Shown here: positions 15,414 to 22,825 of the stretch, one piece after another
How the letters are laid out: each line of letters starts with the position of its first letter
Position numbering within the stretch: position 1 is the first letter of the stretch
DNA from: Peptococcaceae bacterium BRH_c23
Lineage (GTDB): Bacteria; Bacillota_B; Desulfitobacteriia; Desulfitobacteriales; Desulfitobacteriaceae
Direction: 5' to 3'
Assembly: GCA_000961805.1 (NCBI GenBank)
Contig: LADV01000167.1
Span: 1 to 22,825 of the forward strand
DNA length: 22,825 bases
Made by a program: the position numbers and the translations under genes
The notes under the pieces: model-generated
The model's database searches: none
What the model was told of the DNA's origin: nothing
The model's input: the letters and a program-made list of their open reading frames with translations, nothing else

Positions 15414-16271
15414 ATGGAAGAAAGAGATCTCCAAAAATTTATTGAGATAATGCCAAGCTTAAATGAGGTTATGCAGGACGATATTACCGTTATTGTGTTC
15501 GATCTTAGAAAAGAGATTATCGCGGCCTATGCACCAGGTCAACTTAAAATGCCTTCCAAAGCTGGGGATCCAATTAAGAATATGGAAAATTTTAATTTGG
15601 TAAAGAAATCCAAAGAACAATTACCGTCAATAGTTCCTACAAGATTCTTCGGAGTTCCTGCCAAAGGTCTTCTTACCCCAGTCTTTGACGAAAATAGAGA
15701 GGTCGTTGCCATAGTATCGGTTTCTAAAAGTATCGAAAAAGAAGCAAAAATCGAAGAAGGTACTTCTAAGCTCTTTTCCTCTATGGAACAATTGAACGCT
15801 GGTATTGAGGAAATTGCTTCAAGTTCACAACAACTATCAACGTTTATCAGAGAAATGGATGAATTCAGCTCGCAAACTGAAAAAAAGATAAAGGCCATCG
15901 ATGGCATAATAGAGGATATTAAAAGCATATCCAAACATTCAAACCTCCTAGCCTTAAATGCATCTATAGAAGCAGCGAGGGCGGGAGAGGCAGGCAGAGG
16001 ATTTAGTGTCGTAGCTAAAGAAATGGGCAAACTCTCAAGCTTAAGTAAGGAGTCAGCAGAAAAGGTGGCAGGGTCGCTTTTAGAAATAAAAGAGGCGATT
16101 GAGTTTATCAGTGGAGGAATCAATAGAACAAGCCTTTCATCGGAAAACCAAGCTGCAGCAACTGAGGAAATGGCAGCTACGAGTGATGAGATTGTATCTA
16201 TCGCAAAGCAACTATCTGATTTAGCAAAGGTTCAAACGGTAGATGAAATATTCAGTCAGAAGAAGGTATAA
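15414..16271 (+). CDS. soluble methyl-accepting-type sensor in the demethylase locus
   Basis: This is a 285-residue cytoplasmic protein if translation begins at ATG 15414. A frame from ATG 15360 adds 18 residues but starts 15 bases after a hairpin with no ribosome site. The 15414 start also lines up with the start of the similar protein at 745-1572 ([18 protein letters not shown] against DVVKLEHAIALAPELQEW). Residues 1-108 form the sensory domain ([17 protein letters not shown], then [12 protein letters not shown]). Residues 112-285 are a coiled coil with the methyl-accepting tip at about 172-208 ([18 protein letters not shown]). There are no membrane helices. Its place between two transporters suggests that it senses the imported compound or a metabolite and guides chemotaxis. 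The ligand is unknown. Confidence 0.85.
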   Translation: MEERDLQKFIEIMPSLNEVMQDDITVIVFDLRKEIIAAYAPGQLKMPSKAGDPIKNMENFNLVKKSKEQLPSIVPTRFFGVPAKGLLTPVFDENREVVAIVSVSKSIEKEAKIEEGTSKLFSSMEQLNAGIEEIASSSQQLSTFIREMDEFSSQTEKKIKAIDGIIEDIKSISKHSNLLALNASIEAARAGEAGRGFSVVAKEMGKLSSLSKESAEKVAGSLLEIKEAIEFISGGINRTSLSSENQAAATEEMAATSDEIVSIAKQLSDLAKVQTVDEIFSQKKV

Positions 16272-16316
16272 CTACTTCTTGCCTATCAAATAGGTATCAT
16301 AGGAGGAGATGGTTGC

Positions 16317-17759
16317 ATGACAGCGCAGAAAGAAAAAGGATGGCAAAGGTATCATACAATCTGGCTAATGCTCTTTATTGGATGGGTAGTTTCCTATGCT
16401 GACAGGACTCTGACGGGGCCAGTCGTTACTTGGATGATTGCTAACGAAGTTGGTTTTTTAGAAGCTGCCAGTAATCCTCATGCTCTTGGTGGTTTGCTAG
16501 GAAGCTTATTTTTCGCTGGATATATGCTGACCCAATTTCCCGGAGGTTACTTTGGGGACAAGTTTGGTTATAGGACGATTGTGGTTATCAGTATTTTTTG
16601 GGCGGGAATTACCACTCTATTAACGGGATTGACTGGTGGCTTAGTGGCTTTTATTGCCTTGCGGGTCCTCACCGGATTAGGTGAGGGAGTACTTTATTCA
16701 AATGACCGCTCCCTAGTTGCAGAAGTCACTCCTCCCAATAAGCTTGGTTTAGGCATGGGAGTAGTCATGGGCGGACTTACAGTAGGTTTGTCTGCCGCTC
16801 TGGTAGGAACAGTATACTTAATAGAATGGGCTCAACCTTCCATGGGTGTCAATGCTTGGAAAGCGCCCTTTCTTATCTTGGGGACAGTCACAATTATCGT
16901 CGCCTTCATTATTCGGAAGGCACTGAGACCTCAAGGGAAAATTGGTTCTGAGAATTTTGGCAAGGCTTTCTTCAATTTGCTGAAGTATTCTAGCGTATTC
17001 TTTGTGGCCATTATGGCTGTCTATTTTATAACGAATGCTCTACACTTAAATGATGTGATCATTGCCATTCTCTTAACGTGTCTAGCGTTTGTACTAATTG
17101 CCTTTATCTTTATCAAGAAAGGGAATGAAGTTAACCCGATATTAAGGGACAAAAATCTTGTCCTTATCTATATTTCATATATAGCGATATTATGGCACCT
17201 CTGGTTCTATGGTTTTTGGGGAGGCGCCGTAATCAAAGAGTTTGGTGGCGGTACTCTAACTTCGGCCTTATTGGTTATTTCTTTCAATGCTATTGCTGGG
17301 GTAATCGGTTTTCCTTTAGGTGGAAAAATCTCCGATATGGTAGCCCATAAACCGAATGGTCGTCGCAATGTCTTAATCGCGATGGAAGCACTTTTGACGG
17401 TGTTTATCTTTGTCTTTGCAGCTTATGTCATGTCCGGAAGAAATGATATGGTTGTGCAATCGGTCATTCTCTTTGTTTCTGGTTTAATCTTTTTCGCGTT
17501 GCAAGCGGTTGCCCATGCCCTTACTTCAGAAATTGCACCCGTTCATTTGCGCGGAGCAGCGTTTGGAATGCTGAATCTTGTATCTGAAATTGGTGCAGTA
17601 TTATCGCCGGTGATTTCGGGTGCCATTCGAGATAGTACAGGAAGCTGGGGAACGCCCTTAATTTTAGATGGCGTTTTAATGGGAATCAGCTGTATTATGA
17701 TCATGGGAGTCAGTACGAAACTTGCGGATAATAGAAGTAGTGTATTACTGCCAAAATAA
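16317..17759 (+). CDS. MFS transporter, anion:cation symporter (ACS) type
   Basis: This 480-residue protein has about 12 membrane helices. It begins WQRYHTIWLMLFIGWVVSYA and continues DRTLTGPVV, the ACS-type first helix. Motif A is present (GGYFGDKFGYRTIVV), and a second half-motif occurs at GGKISDMVAHKPNGRRN. RVLTGLGEGVLYSNDRS is the usual helix-4 motif. The family imports organic anions such as aromatic acids and sugar acids. Its presence in the locus is consistent with a methoxylated aromatic acid substrate or export of the demethylated acid. A strong AGGAGGAGA ribosome site precedes the ATG, 45 bases after the sensor gene. Confidence 0.9.
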   Translation: MTAQKEKGWQRYHTIWLMLFIGWVVSYADRTLTGPVVTWMIANEVGFLEAASNPHALGGLLGSLFFAGYMLTQFPGGYFGDKFGYRTIVVISIFWAGITTLLTGLTGGLVAFIALRVLTGLGEGVLYSNDRSLVAEVTPPNKLGLGMGVVMGGLTVGLSAALVGTVYLIEWAQPSMGVNAWKAPFLILGTVTIIVAFIIRKALRPQGKIGSENFGKAFFNLLKYSSVFFVAIMAVYFITNALHLNDVIIAILLTCLAFVLIAFIFIKKGNEVNPILRDKNLVLIYISYIAILWHLWFYGFWGGAVIKEFGGGTLTSALLVISFNAIAGVIGFPLGGKISDMVAHKPNGRRNVLIAMEALLTVFIFVFAAYVMSGRNDMVVQSVILFVSGLIFFALQAVAHALTSEIAPVHLRGAAFGMLNLVSEIGAVLSPVISGAIRDSTGSWGTPLILDGVLMGISCIMIMGVSTKLADNRSSVLLPK

Positions 17760-17827
17760 ATTGGTTTCTGCATTAAAGGTACCTTCTAACCCTTGGACAT
17801 GTTGCGATATGATAAGTTCGCATCGAA

Positions 17828-17874
17828 TCAAGGAGTCCCGACGGCTGAAATCAGCATTGTACGGGACTTCTTGA
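17828..17874 (+). terminator. hairpin between transporter and accessory genes
   Basis: TCAAGGAGTCCCG pairs with CGGGACTTCTTGA (one G-T pair), and the loop holds a smaller GCTGA/TCAGC hairpin. There is no T tract. Since the DUF6951 gene lies 87 bases beyond, it may be a processing or attenuation element. The rest of 17760-17961 shows no gene. Confidence 0.55.
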
Positions 17875-17961
17875 ATAAATAATGCGATAATGCACTTGTA
17901 AGGAAAATAGTCAATTAAACATTCGGGACCTACTTTTATTGCAAGTATTGGAGGCACCAAG

Positions 17962-18297
17962 ATGGCAACAGGAATAATCCACAGTGGGGCTTGCGGGTTT
18001 ACCATCCATGTCAAGGCAGTGAGTGATGGTAGTCAATTTGACTCTCGAAGAAGTAAACTGATAAAATTAGAGATAACAAGCGATTGTCCTAATTACCAAA
18101 AGATCGCCAACGAGTTAACGGAAGTTGATGCCTACAAAGAAATTCTGAATAAACTTCATACTGGGAAGGTTTATGAAATTTTTGCGAAATATAGCCCGCA
18201 TCCTAGCTGTCCTGGAGTTTCTGGAATACTGAAAACGGTGGAAGTGGCAGCCGGTTTGGCATTGCCACAAAATGCTAGTATTAGCGTAACGAAATAA
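17962..18297 (+). CDS. DUF6951-like small protein
   Basis: This 111-residue soluble protein has three well-spaced cysteines: C11 (HSGACGFT), C42 (SDCPNY) and C83 (HPSCPGVSG, with H80). The first half resembles a small alpha/beta fold (TIHVKAVSDGSQ, then KLIKLEITSDC). It resembles proteins I recall as DUF6951, whose function is unknown. The Cys/His positions suggest metal or Fe-S binding, but that is inference. It has a TTGGAGG ribosome site and is followed after 17 bases by the DUF2284 gene. The trio with DUF2284 and DUF1638 recurs, as I remember it, beside UroD-type methyltransferases. Confidence 0.72.
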   Translation: MATGIIHSGACGFTIHVKAVSDGSQFDSRRSKLIKLEITSDCPNYQKIANELTEVDAYKEILNKLHTGKVYEIFAKYSPHPSCPGVSGILKTVEVAAGLALPQNASISVTK

Positions 18298-18314
18298 AAA
18301 GTGGGGCAATTGTT

Positions 18315-18869
18315 ATGGAAACTATTATAAGCAATCTAGTCAAAGACGCCTTAGCATTAAATGCAACCCATGCTTCAATTGCCGAAGTGACTGAGATCAA
18401 GTTTAATGAGGATTTCAGAAAGCTATGTGAACAGAATTCATGTGGTTCTTACAATAAAAACTGGATGTGCCCTCCCGCTGTAGGACCTTTCCAAAAATTG
18501 AAAGAAAGGGCCTTGAGTTTTAAGCAGGGTCTTTTGTTCCAGACAGTCCATCCCATAGCAAGTTCTCTTGACTGGAAAGGGATGCTAGAGGGAGGAGTTA
18601 ATCATACGAAGATATTCAGAAAAATACTGGAGTGTATGGAGAAAAACTATGATTTTAAAGAAATCCTTCCGTTGAATGCGGGTCCATGTACCTATTGTAC
18701 AAAGTGTGCCTATTTAGTGGGAGAGAAATGTAATTTTCCAGATAAGGCCGTGTCATCCGTTGAGGCTAATGGAATTGACGTAATGGACTTGGTGAAAGCC
18801 TCTGGAATACCCTATACCAATGGGAAAAATACTGTTTCCTATGTAGCCTTAATATTGTTCAATAGTTAA
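18315..18869 (+). CDS. DUF2284 cysteine-rich metal-binding protein
   Basis: This 184-residue protein has two cysteine groups: C38, C43 and C52 (in CGSYNKNWMCPP), and C125, C128, C131 and C139 (in GPCTYCTKCAYLVGEKC). Both are hallmarks of DUF2284, a family annotated as metal-binding. The second group has ferredoxin-like spacing, so an Fe-S cluster is plausible. There is no signal peptide. A GTGGGGC motif lies 5-6 bases before the ATG. It probably assists the methyltransferase system by electron transfer or cofactor handling; this is inferred only from context. Confidence 0.83.
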   Translation: METIISNLVKDALALNATHASIAEVTEIKFNEDFRKLCEQNSCGSYNKNWMCPPAVGPFQKLKERALSFKQGLLFQTVHPIASSLDWKGMLEGGVNHTKIFRKILECMEKNYDFKEILPLNAGPCTYCTKCAYLVGEKCNFPDKAVSSVEANGIDVMDLVKASGIPYTNGKNTVSYVALILFNS

Positions 18870-18924
18870 TAAGCTCAGATCACATAATGTGAATCTCATG
18901 GGAAATAGAAGCGAGGTGGTTGTC

Positions 18925-19608
18925 TTGAAAACAGTGGGCATAGCCTGTCAAACAATTGAGGACGAACTTAAGGCTGTCTACAAGACCTTGCCGGTCCCTT
19001 TCCCTATCGTGTGGGTTGAATCAGGTCTACACAATTATCCTTCTCAGTTGAAGGGAAGAATCCAAGAAGAAATCGACAAGATTAGTGGCGCGGAGAATAT
19101 TCTTCTGTTGTTTGGATATTGTGGCAATAGCATCGAGGGTCTTGTTTCTGCACAGGCCCGATTAGTAGTGCCAAAGGTTGAAGATTGTATATCCTTGTTG
19201 CTCGGTGGAAATAAGAATCGTCTAGCCCTAAGTGCGGAGACCCCAGCCTTTTATTTGACAGATGGTTGGTTGCGGTATGAGAAAAATATCTACTGGGAGT
19301 ATGAAAAGTGCTTAGAGAAATACGGTGAGGACAGAGCCTTGCGGATTTTCCGAGCTATGTTTGCGCATTATTCCAACCTCAATTTCATTGACACGGGAAC
19401 TTATAATTTAGAGTTCGTAATGAACAGGACAGCTGAGTTCGCAACAAAGTTAAATCTTAAGCAGGGAATTGTTCCCGGTACTTTGAAATTGATTACTAAG
19501 GCATTCTTGGAAGAATGGGATGAAGATTTTCTCATAGTTCCGCCGGGAGTACCTATACACCTAAACTATGGTGTGGTCTCTCCGACTAGTCAGGGCCAGA
19601 AAAAATGA
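18925..19608 (+). CDS. DUF1638 protein
   Basis: This 227-residue protein starts at TTG 18925 (MKTVGIACQTIEDEL), five bases after GAGGTGG (18913-18919). A longer frame from GTG 18889 adds 12 residues without a ribosome site. The visible DUF1638 features are the N-terminal strand, ENILLLFGYCGNSIEGL, ARLVVPKVEDCISLLLG, and AFYLTDGWLRYEKN. The cysteines in GYCGN and VEDC are typical conserved positions. The family has no proven activity. It appears with corrinoid methyltransferases and UroD-like proteins in anaerobes, so a role in methyl-group or corrinoid metabolism is possible. It is the last gene of the locus. Confidence 0.85.
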   Translation: MKTVGIACQTIEDELKAVYKTLPVPFPIVWVESGLHNYPSQLKGRIQEEIDKISGAENILLLFGYCGNSIEGLVSAQARLVVPKVEDCISLLLGGNKNRLALSAETPAFYLTDGWLRYEKNIYWEYEKCLEKYGEDRALRIFRAMFAHYSNLNFIDTGTYNLEFVMNRTAEFATKLNLKQGIVPGTLKLITKAFLEEWDEDFLIVPPGVPIHLNYGVVSPTSQGQKK

Positions 19609-19648
19609 GGGCTAATTTCATTTCTAAGTAGATATGGTATCCAATACA

Positions 19649-19685
19649 CTAAAAGCTGCCGTTTATTATTTACGGCAGCTTTTAG
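19649..19685. terminator. bidirectional terminator
   Basis: CTAAAAGCTGCCGT and ACGGCAGCTTTTAG form a perfect 14-bp stem with A and T runs at its base. It separates the convergent DUF1638 and PHP-domain genes and can serve both strands. Confidence 0.88.
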
Positions 19686-19721
19686 TACGTGCGTACTGAT
19701 TGGAATTACTTATTCTGACAT

Positions 19722-20492
19722 CTAAGCAATACTTAGTCTATGCTTAAGCGATTCTAGATTAAATTCTATGCGGTGTTTACGACGGAAATCTAAATAACCC
19801 AAGACTCGTTCAGGGGAAGTGTTAAGAATCTGATGTTGAGAAATCCCAACCTCACGAACCAACTCTACAGCTTCGCTAAATTCACCGACTCGATCCCAAA
19901 AGTGAGCATCACTTCCTAAAATTACAGGACCTTTATACTTTGCCATGTAACGAGCAATAGAACGGCAGTTTTCCCGTGCTCTACCTTTTTCTTTAATCGT
20001 TGAAAGTGAACTATTATTAACCTCTACAGGGATATTTAAAAGGGCAGAAGCGTGTGCGATTTTTTCAAGATCCATCTCAAAATCCGGTCGCCCAGGATGA
20101 ACCATCATATCTGTATAGGGATTTTCCATTGCTTTAATATAAGCTTGAGTGTTTTGTTCACATGTCCCACCCGGATAACAGATCGGATGTAGGCCGACGA
20201 GAATCAGTCTCAAATAGGCTAAATATCTTAACGGCATATCTAATTCGCCTTCATGGTTCGTGATATTGGCTTCTACTCCAGGTAAAATTTTAACTCCAGA
20301 TAGCTCATCCGGTAGAATTGACAAGTTGTCAAAATGAAAAAGATGAGGAGCACCTGGCATACTTGGGCCGTGGTCTGCCATTCCCAATAATTTAAGTCCT
20401 CTGCGTGAGGCCGCTAACGCATTTTCTGTAATAGTACTATACGCATGTCCGCTTGCAATGGTATGAGTATGCAAATCAACCAACAGTTCCAT
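19722..20492 (-). CDS. PHP-domain phosphoesterase (YcdX-like)
   Basis: This 256-residue protein carries the PHP metal ligands in order: H8 and H10 (DLHTHT), D40/H41 (GMADHG), E74 (PGVEANI), the GLHP histidine near 101, HPGRP near 132, and SDAH near 196. This is the complete set for a trinuclear metal centre as in YcdX/HisJ-type enzymes. It probably hydrolyses a phosphate ester; the substrate is unknown. It has a GAGGTG ribosome site on the minus strand. It lies convergent to the demethylase locus, behind its terminator, so it is probably a separate unit. Confidence 0.88.
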   Translation of the reverse strand: MELLVDLHTHTIASGHAYSTITENALAASRRGLKLLGMADHGPSMPGAPHLFHFDNLSILPDELSGVKILPGVEANITNHEGELDMPLRYLAYLRLILVGLHPICYPGGTCEQNTQAYIKAMENPYTDMMVHPGRPDFEMDLEKIAHASALLNIPVEVNNSSLSTIKEKGRARENCRSIARYMAKYKGPVILGSDAHFWDRVGEFSEAVELVREVGISQHQILNTSPERVLGYLDFRRKHRIEFNLESLKHRLSIA

Positions 20493-20629
20493 AATAACAC
20501 CTCATTACTTTTGTTAATAACGCCTATTTAAACGTTTACTCCATTATATATTATAGTTGTTAACGAGAAATTATCGCCAAGTAAAGTTTAGGTTAAAAAC
20601 TATTCAGAAAGTCAATTTAAAAAAACAAG

Positions 20630-20685
20630 GGAAAGAAACAAGGAACCTGTCCCCCTGTTCGCCACGCGGCAAAGGAGGACTCTTA
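20630..20685. repeat. possible REP-like repeat remnant
   Basis: GGAACCTGTCCCCCTGTTC lies in the 20493-20848 gap. Strings of this kind (GGGACAGG with inverted partners) are common as dispersed REP elements in clostridial genomes. Only one copy is in the window, so repetition cannot be shown here. Confidence 0.3.
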
Positions 20686-20689
20686 GTAT

Positions 20690-20728
20690 AATTGCCGTTT
20701 CATCCTAATAACTGAAGCGGCAATTTTT
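20690..20728 (+). terminator. rho-independent terminator
   Basis: AATTGCCG and CGGCAATT with inner TTCA/TGAA form the stem, followed by a T run. There is no plus-strand gene just before it, so it may belong to a lost gene or insulate the MarR promoter. Confidence 0.75.
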
Positions 20729-20777
20729 ACGGTATACAAAATTGAGTGCCAAATTGTTAGGTTGAAAGTTCTTTTCA

Positions 20778-20816
20778 GGAGAAATAGTTGACTTTGTCAA
20801 CTATTTCTCCTATAAT
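20778..20816 (+). promoter_or_regulatory. MarR-GNAT promoter with 15-bp inverted repeat
   Basis: GGAGAAATAGTTGAC and GTCAACTATTTCTCC are perfect arms separated by TTT (20778-20810). The -35 TTGACT (20788-20793) lies inside the palindrome, 17 bases before a consensus TATAAT (20811-20816). This is a textbook layout for autorepression by the MarR domain encoded downstream. Confidence 0.88.
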
Positions 20817-20848
20817 TATCTCAAAATTAAATTTTTGGAGGTACATTC

Positions 20849-21784
20849 ATGAACTCTGTTGATAAGCCCTTGATTCATACCATTCGAAGATTCAATCGGT
20901 TCTATACCAATATTTTGGGACTGCTGGATCGGCATATGCCGGATAGTGACTTTTCACTGGCGGAAGTGCGCGTTCTATACGAGATCGGACATAGGAAGAA
21001 TTGTACGGCCATGGATCTAATCGAAACGCTTAGGATTGACCCGGGCTATCTAAGTAGGATCATCAAACGCTTTAGGAAGGAAACTCTTCTATACAGAGTA
21101 CAGTCCCCAGAGGATGGACGTCTATACTATCTAAACCTGACAGATATAGGGAAAGATACCCTTAGGAAGCTGGATTCCCTCTCCAACGGTCAAATCCAGC
21201 GATTGATCAATAGCGTCCCGGAACGAGATCGTATGAACGTTGCGGAAAGCATGAAAACCATCGAAAATGCCCTCACCGCAAAACCTATCTTTTCAGGCGA
21301 AGAGGTTAAAATCCGTTGTGAATTGAGACCAGGAGATGTAGGTGATTTGATTCGATTGCATGGCAGGATTTATGCCGAAGAATGTGGACATAACCATGCG
21401 TTTGAAGGCTATGTGTGCAAAACTTTTTATAATTTATTCCAAAACTATAGTCCTGAAAAGGACAGATTCTGGTTTGCAGAACTCAATAGCAAAATGATGG
21501 GTGCCATTGCCATCGTCGAACATTCAGCGAAACTGGTTCAGTTAAGGTGGTTCATCCTACATCCATCAGTCAGACGCCTTGGCCTTGGAAAAACGCTGCT
21601 CAATGAAGCTATTAACTACTGTAAGGAGAGAGGATATCAGAAGGTATTTCTGGAGACTACAAAAGATCGAGAAACAGCGATAAAGATGTACACCAAAGCA
21701 GGATTTAGGAAAGTGACGGAGCATGACGTCAAGATGTGGGGCAAGGAACTAGTTGAACAAACCTACGAGTTAAACTTGACCTGA
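20849..21784 (+). CDS. MarR-GNAT fusion protein
   Basis: This 311-residue protein fuses a MarR winged helix (about 1-145: SLAEVRVLYEIGHRKNCTAM, DPGYLSRIIKRF, then the wing SPEDGRLYYLNLTDIG) to a GNAT acetyltransferase (about 155-311). The acetyl-CoA loop is in LHPSVRRLGLGKTLLNEAI, and the C-terminal KMYTKAGFRKV is typical of GNAT. Such fusions are common in bacteria, and the regulator may control small-molecule acetylation or efflux. It has a GGAGG ribosome site and its own regulated promoter. The broken EamA transporter gene follows and may once have been the regulated partner. Confidence 0.92.
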   Translation: MNSVDKPLIHTIRRFNRFYTNILGLLDRHMPDSDFSLAEVRVLYEIGHRKNCTAMDLIETLRIDPGYLSRIIKRFRKETLLYRVQSPEDGRLYYLNLTDIGKDTLRKLDSLSNGQIQRLINSVPERDRMNVAESMKTIENALTAKPIFSGEEVKIRCELRPGDVGDLIRLHGRIYAEECGHNHAFEGYVCKTFYNLFQNYSPEKDRFWFAELNSKMMGAIAIVEHSAKLVQLRWFILHPSVRRLGLGKTLLNEAINYCKERGYQKVFLETTKDRETAIKMYTKAGFRKVTEHDVKMWGKELVEQTYELNLT

Positions 21785-21862
21785 GGTCCTGTTTTATATG
21801 GGGAATTAGGTTGTGAAGAAAGGAGTTATTATTGGATAGTTCGGCAGACAGGAGAGATAAAA

Positions 21863-22128
21863 GTGACAGGACAGCTTAAAATCATAACTGCAATGCTCAT
21901 CTTCGGAAGCATTGGGGTGTTCGTGAAGGAAATCAATCTATCATCAAGCCAAATTGCGTTCCTAAGAGGTGTTATCGGAAGTTTGTTCTTGATTGGCGCT
22001 AGCCTTGTTGTTAGGAGACCATCGCGGTTTTAAGCTATATTGACCCGATTTCAGCAGTGATAATGGCTGCGATATTCTTAGGAGAGAGCATGAGTTCTAT
22101 TCAGATGATGGGTGGTATCCTTATTTGA
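21863..22128 (+). pseudogene. EamA/DMT transporter with internal deletion
   Basis: A GGAG ribosome site precedes GTG 21863, which opens a frame like the EamA N-terminus (LKIITAMLIFGSIGVFVKE, IAFLRGVIGSLFLIG) and stops at TAA 22031-22033. In another frame, directly at that point, the C-terminal EamA motif appears (VLSYIDPISAVIMAAIFLGE), ending at TGA 22126-22128. Roughly 190 of about 300 residues are missing between the two. The deletion also shifted the frame, so the gene is dead. It lies just after the MarR-GNAT regulator, which may have controlled it. Confidence 0.8.
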
Positions 22129-22488
22129 GATGACCTGGTCCCTAGAAGAGCACGCTAGGCACGAAAGGGAGTTCATCACAAAAATTGAAGAACAAAATTG
22201 GTTACTTATACTTTTTCCATGATCCTTGGTTTTCCTGGGTCACAGGAGGGGCTTTTTACGTCAGAAACAGAGGCAAGTCTCATTAAATAATAGCACTCTT
22301 CTCGCAGCATGTGATCTGGTATTAAGGGGTGAAGAATTCCTAAGACGGTTTTATTTAAGAAGCATTTTTTGAAGTTGCATTAACATTAGGGCTTGGCTGA
22401 TTAATTTGGTCAAGCCCTTCATCTATGAATTAATAAATGAGAAATGAGAACTCTATTAATAGATTAAGGGAGAAGGTGGAACAAAAGT
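22129..22488. other. non-coding debris with one hairpin
   Basis: I see no convincing gene in this stretch. A hairpin AGGGCTTG/CAAGCCCT (22388-22418) resembles a terminator without a strong T tract. The sequence downstream of the EamA fragment seems to be decayed or recombined DNA. Confidence 0.45.
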
Positions 22489-22554
22489 ATGCAATCTTAC
22501 AAAAAGGGGTTAATCATTTTCGGATTAATTTTTTTAACGTATCAGAAAGTATAA
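22489..22554 (+). CDS. possible 21-residue hydrophobic peptide or fragment
   Basis: A GAAGGTGG-type ribosome site precedes ATG 22489, and the frame reads MQSYKKGLIIFGLIFLTYQKV before TAA. It would be one short membrane helix. It may be the head of a membrane protein cut off by the element that follows. Confidence is low. Confidence 0.25.
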   Translation: MQSYKKGLIIFGLIFLTYQKV

Positions 22555-22598
22555 GTTTAGGGTCCCCCCTTTACTTGCGAATTTGGTATTATAGAAGT

Positions 22599-22825
22599 AT
22601 GAAAGAGAACATTTTAAGAGAAATATTTTTCGATAAACATAAGCATTGGGAAACGTTCTCAGAAAAGCATAAAGAACGTTTACGAGCCATCGTTATAAAA
22701 GAGGTGGAGAAATTTCACAGATGCGGGGATCCAAAAAATGGTTTCAAGCTTCTGGTATGTGAAGGTTGCCATGATGTAAGGATCGTGCCGTATCGCTGTA
22801 AAGGACGGTTTTGCACAACTTGTTC
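22599..22825 (+). CDS. IS91-type transposase, N-terminal part (runs off window)
   Basis: ATG 22599 opens a frame of 75 residues to the window edge. It contains KERLRAIVIKEVEKFHRCGD, then the zinc-binding pattern LLVCEGCHDVRIVPYRCKGR and FCTTC. That is the N-terminal zinc domain (Zn_Tnp_IS91) of IS91-family HUH transposases. The C-terminal Y2 catalytic domain would lie outside the window. The element's end is probably between 22552 and 22598, near the GGGTCCCCCC string, but I cannot fix it. Confidence 0.82.
   Translation, partial: MKENILREIFFDKHKHWETFSEKHKERLRAIVIKEVEKFHRCGDPKNGFKLLVCEGCHDVRIVPYRCKGRFCTTC

Noticed and set aside
15539..16123. 194-residue minus-strand frame opposite the second MCP-like gene
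   Set aside because: It is rich in Ser/Ile as expected for the antisense of a coiled-coil gene, and the plus strand has the conserved receptor motif.

Overview
The window looks like chromosome from an anaerobic, low-to-moderate-GC Firmicute, most like the Desulfosporosinus/Desulfitobacterium group. This is inferred from gene content and AT-rich promoters, since no rRNA or marker gene is present. Its centre, about 7.1-19.6 kb, is a corrinoid-dependent methyltransferase (demethylase) locus. Both flanks hold regulators and gene debris.

Left flank (1-2.5 kb): minus-strand remnants of a DUF3102 protein, possibly an EamA transporter, and a DUF456 protein, then a soluble methyl-accepting-type sensor (745-1572) and a small protein of unknown function (1970-2347). 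Next come a VanRS-like response regulator and histidine kinase (2660-5399) behind a 41-bp near-perfect palindrome, a PadR regulator with its DUF2812 membrane partner (5620-6636) behind a 38-bp dyad operator, and an N-terminally truncated small multidrug export protein.

Demethylase locus: unit 1 (7199-10446) encodes a corrinoid protein, a HutC-type GntR regulator and the ferredoxin/ASKHA ATPase that reductively reactivates corrinoid. Unit 2 (10746-11558) is the methyltetrahydrofolate-side methyltransferase (MT II). Unit 3 starts at 11712 with a second corrinoid protein and a UroD-fold substrate methyltransferase (MT I). A small gene broken by an in-frame TAA, a GPH-type transporter, a soluble MCP-like sensor, an MFS transporter of ACS type, and the proteins DUF6951, DUF2284 and DUF1638 follow. 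All three units carry the sequence TGTATATACA, or close variants, at their promoters, so the GntR protein probably controls them together. The inferred pathway: import of a methylated (probably methoxylated or N-methylated) compound, methyl transfer by MT I to the corrinoid protein, and transfer by MT II to tetrahydrofolate, with reductive rescue of Co(II) protein. The substrate cannot be read from the sequence.

Right flank (19.6-22.8 kb): a convergent PHP-domain phosphoesterase on the minus strand, a MarR-GNAT fusion regulator with a perfect 15-bp inverted repeat over its promoter, an EamA transporter with a large internal deletion, and the start of an IS91-type transposase running off the window end.
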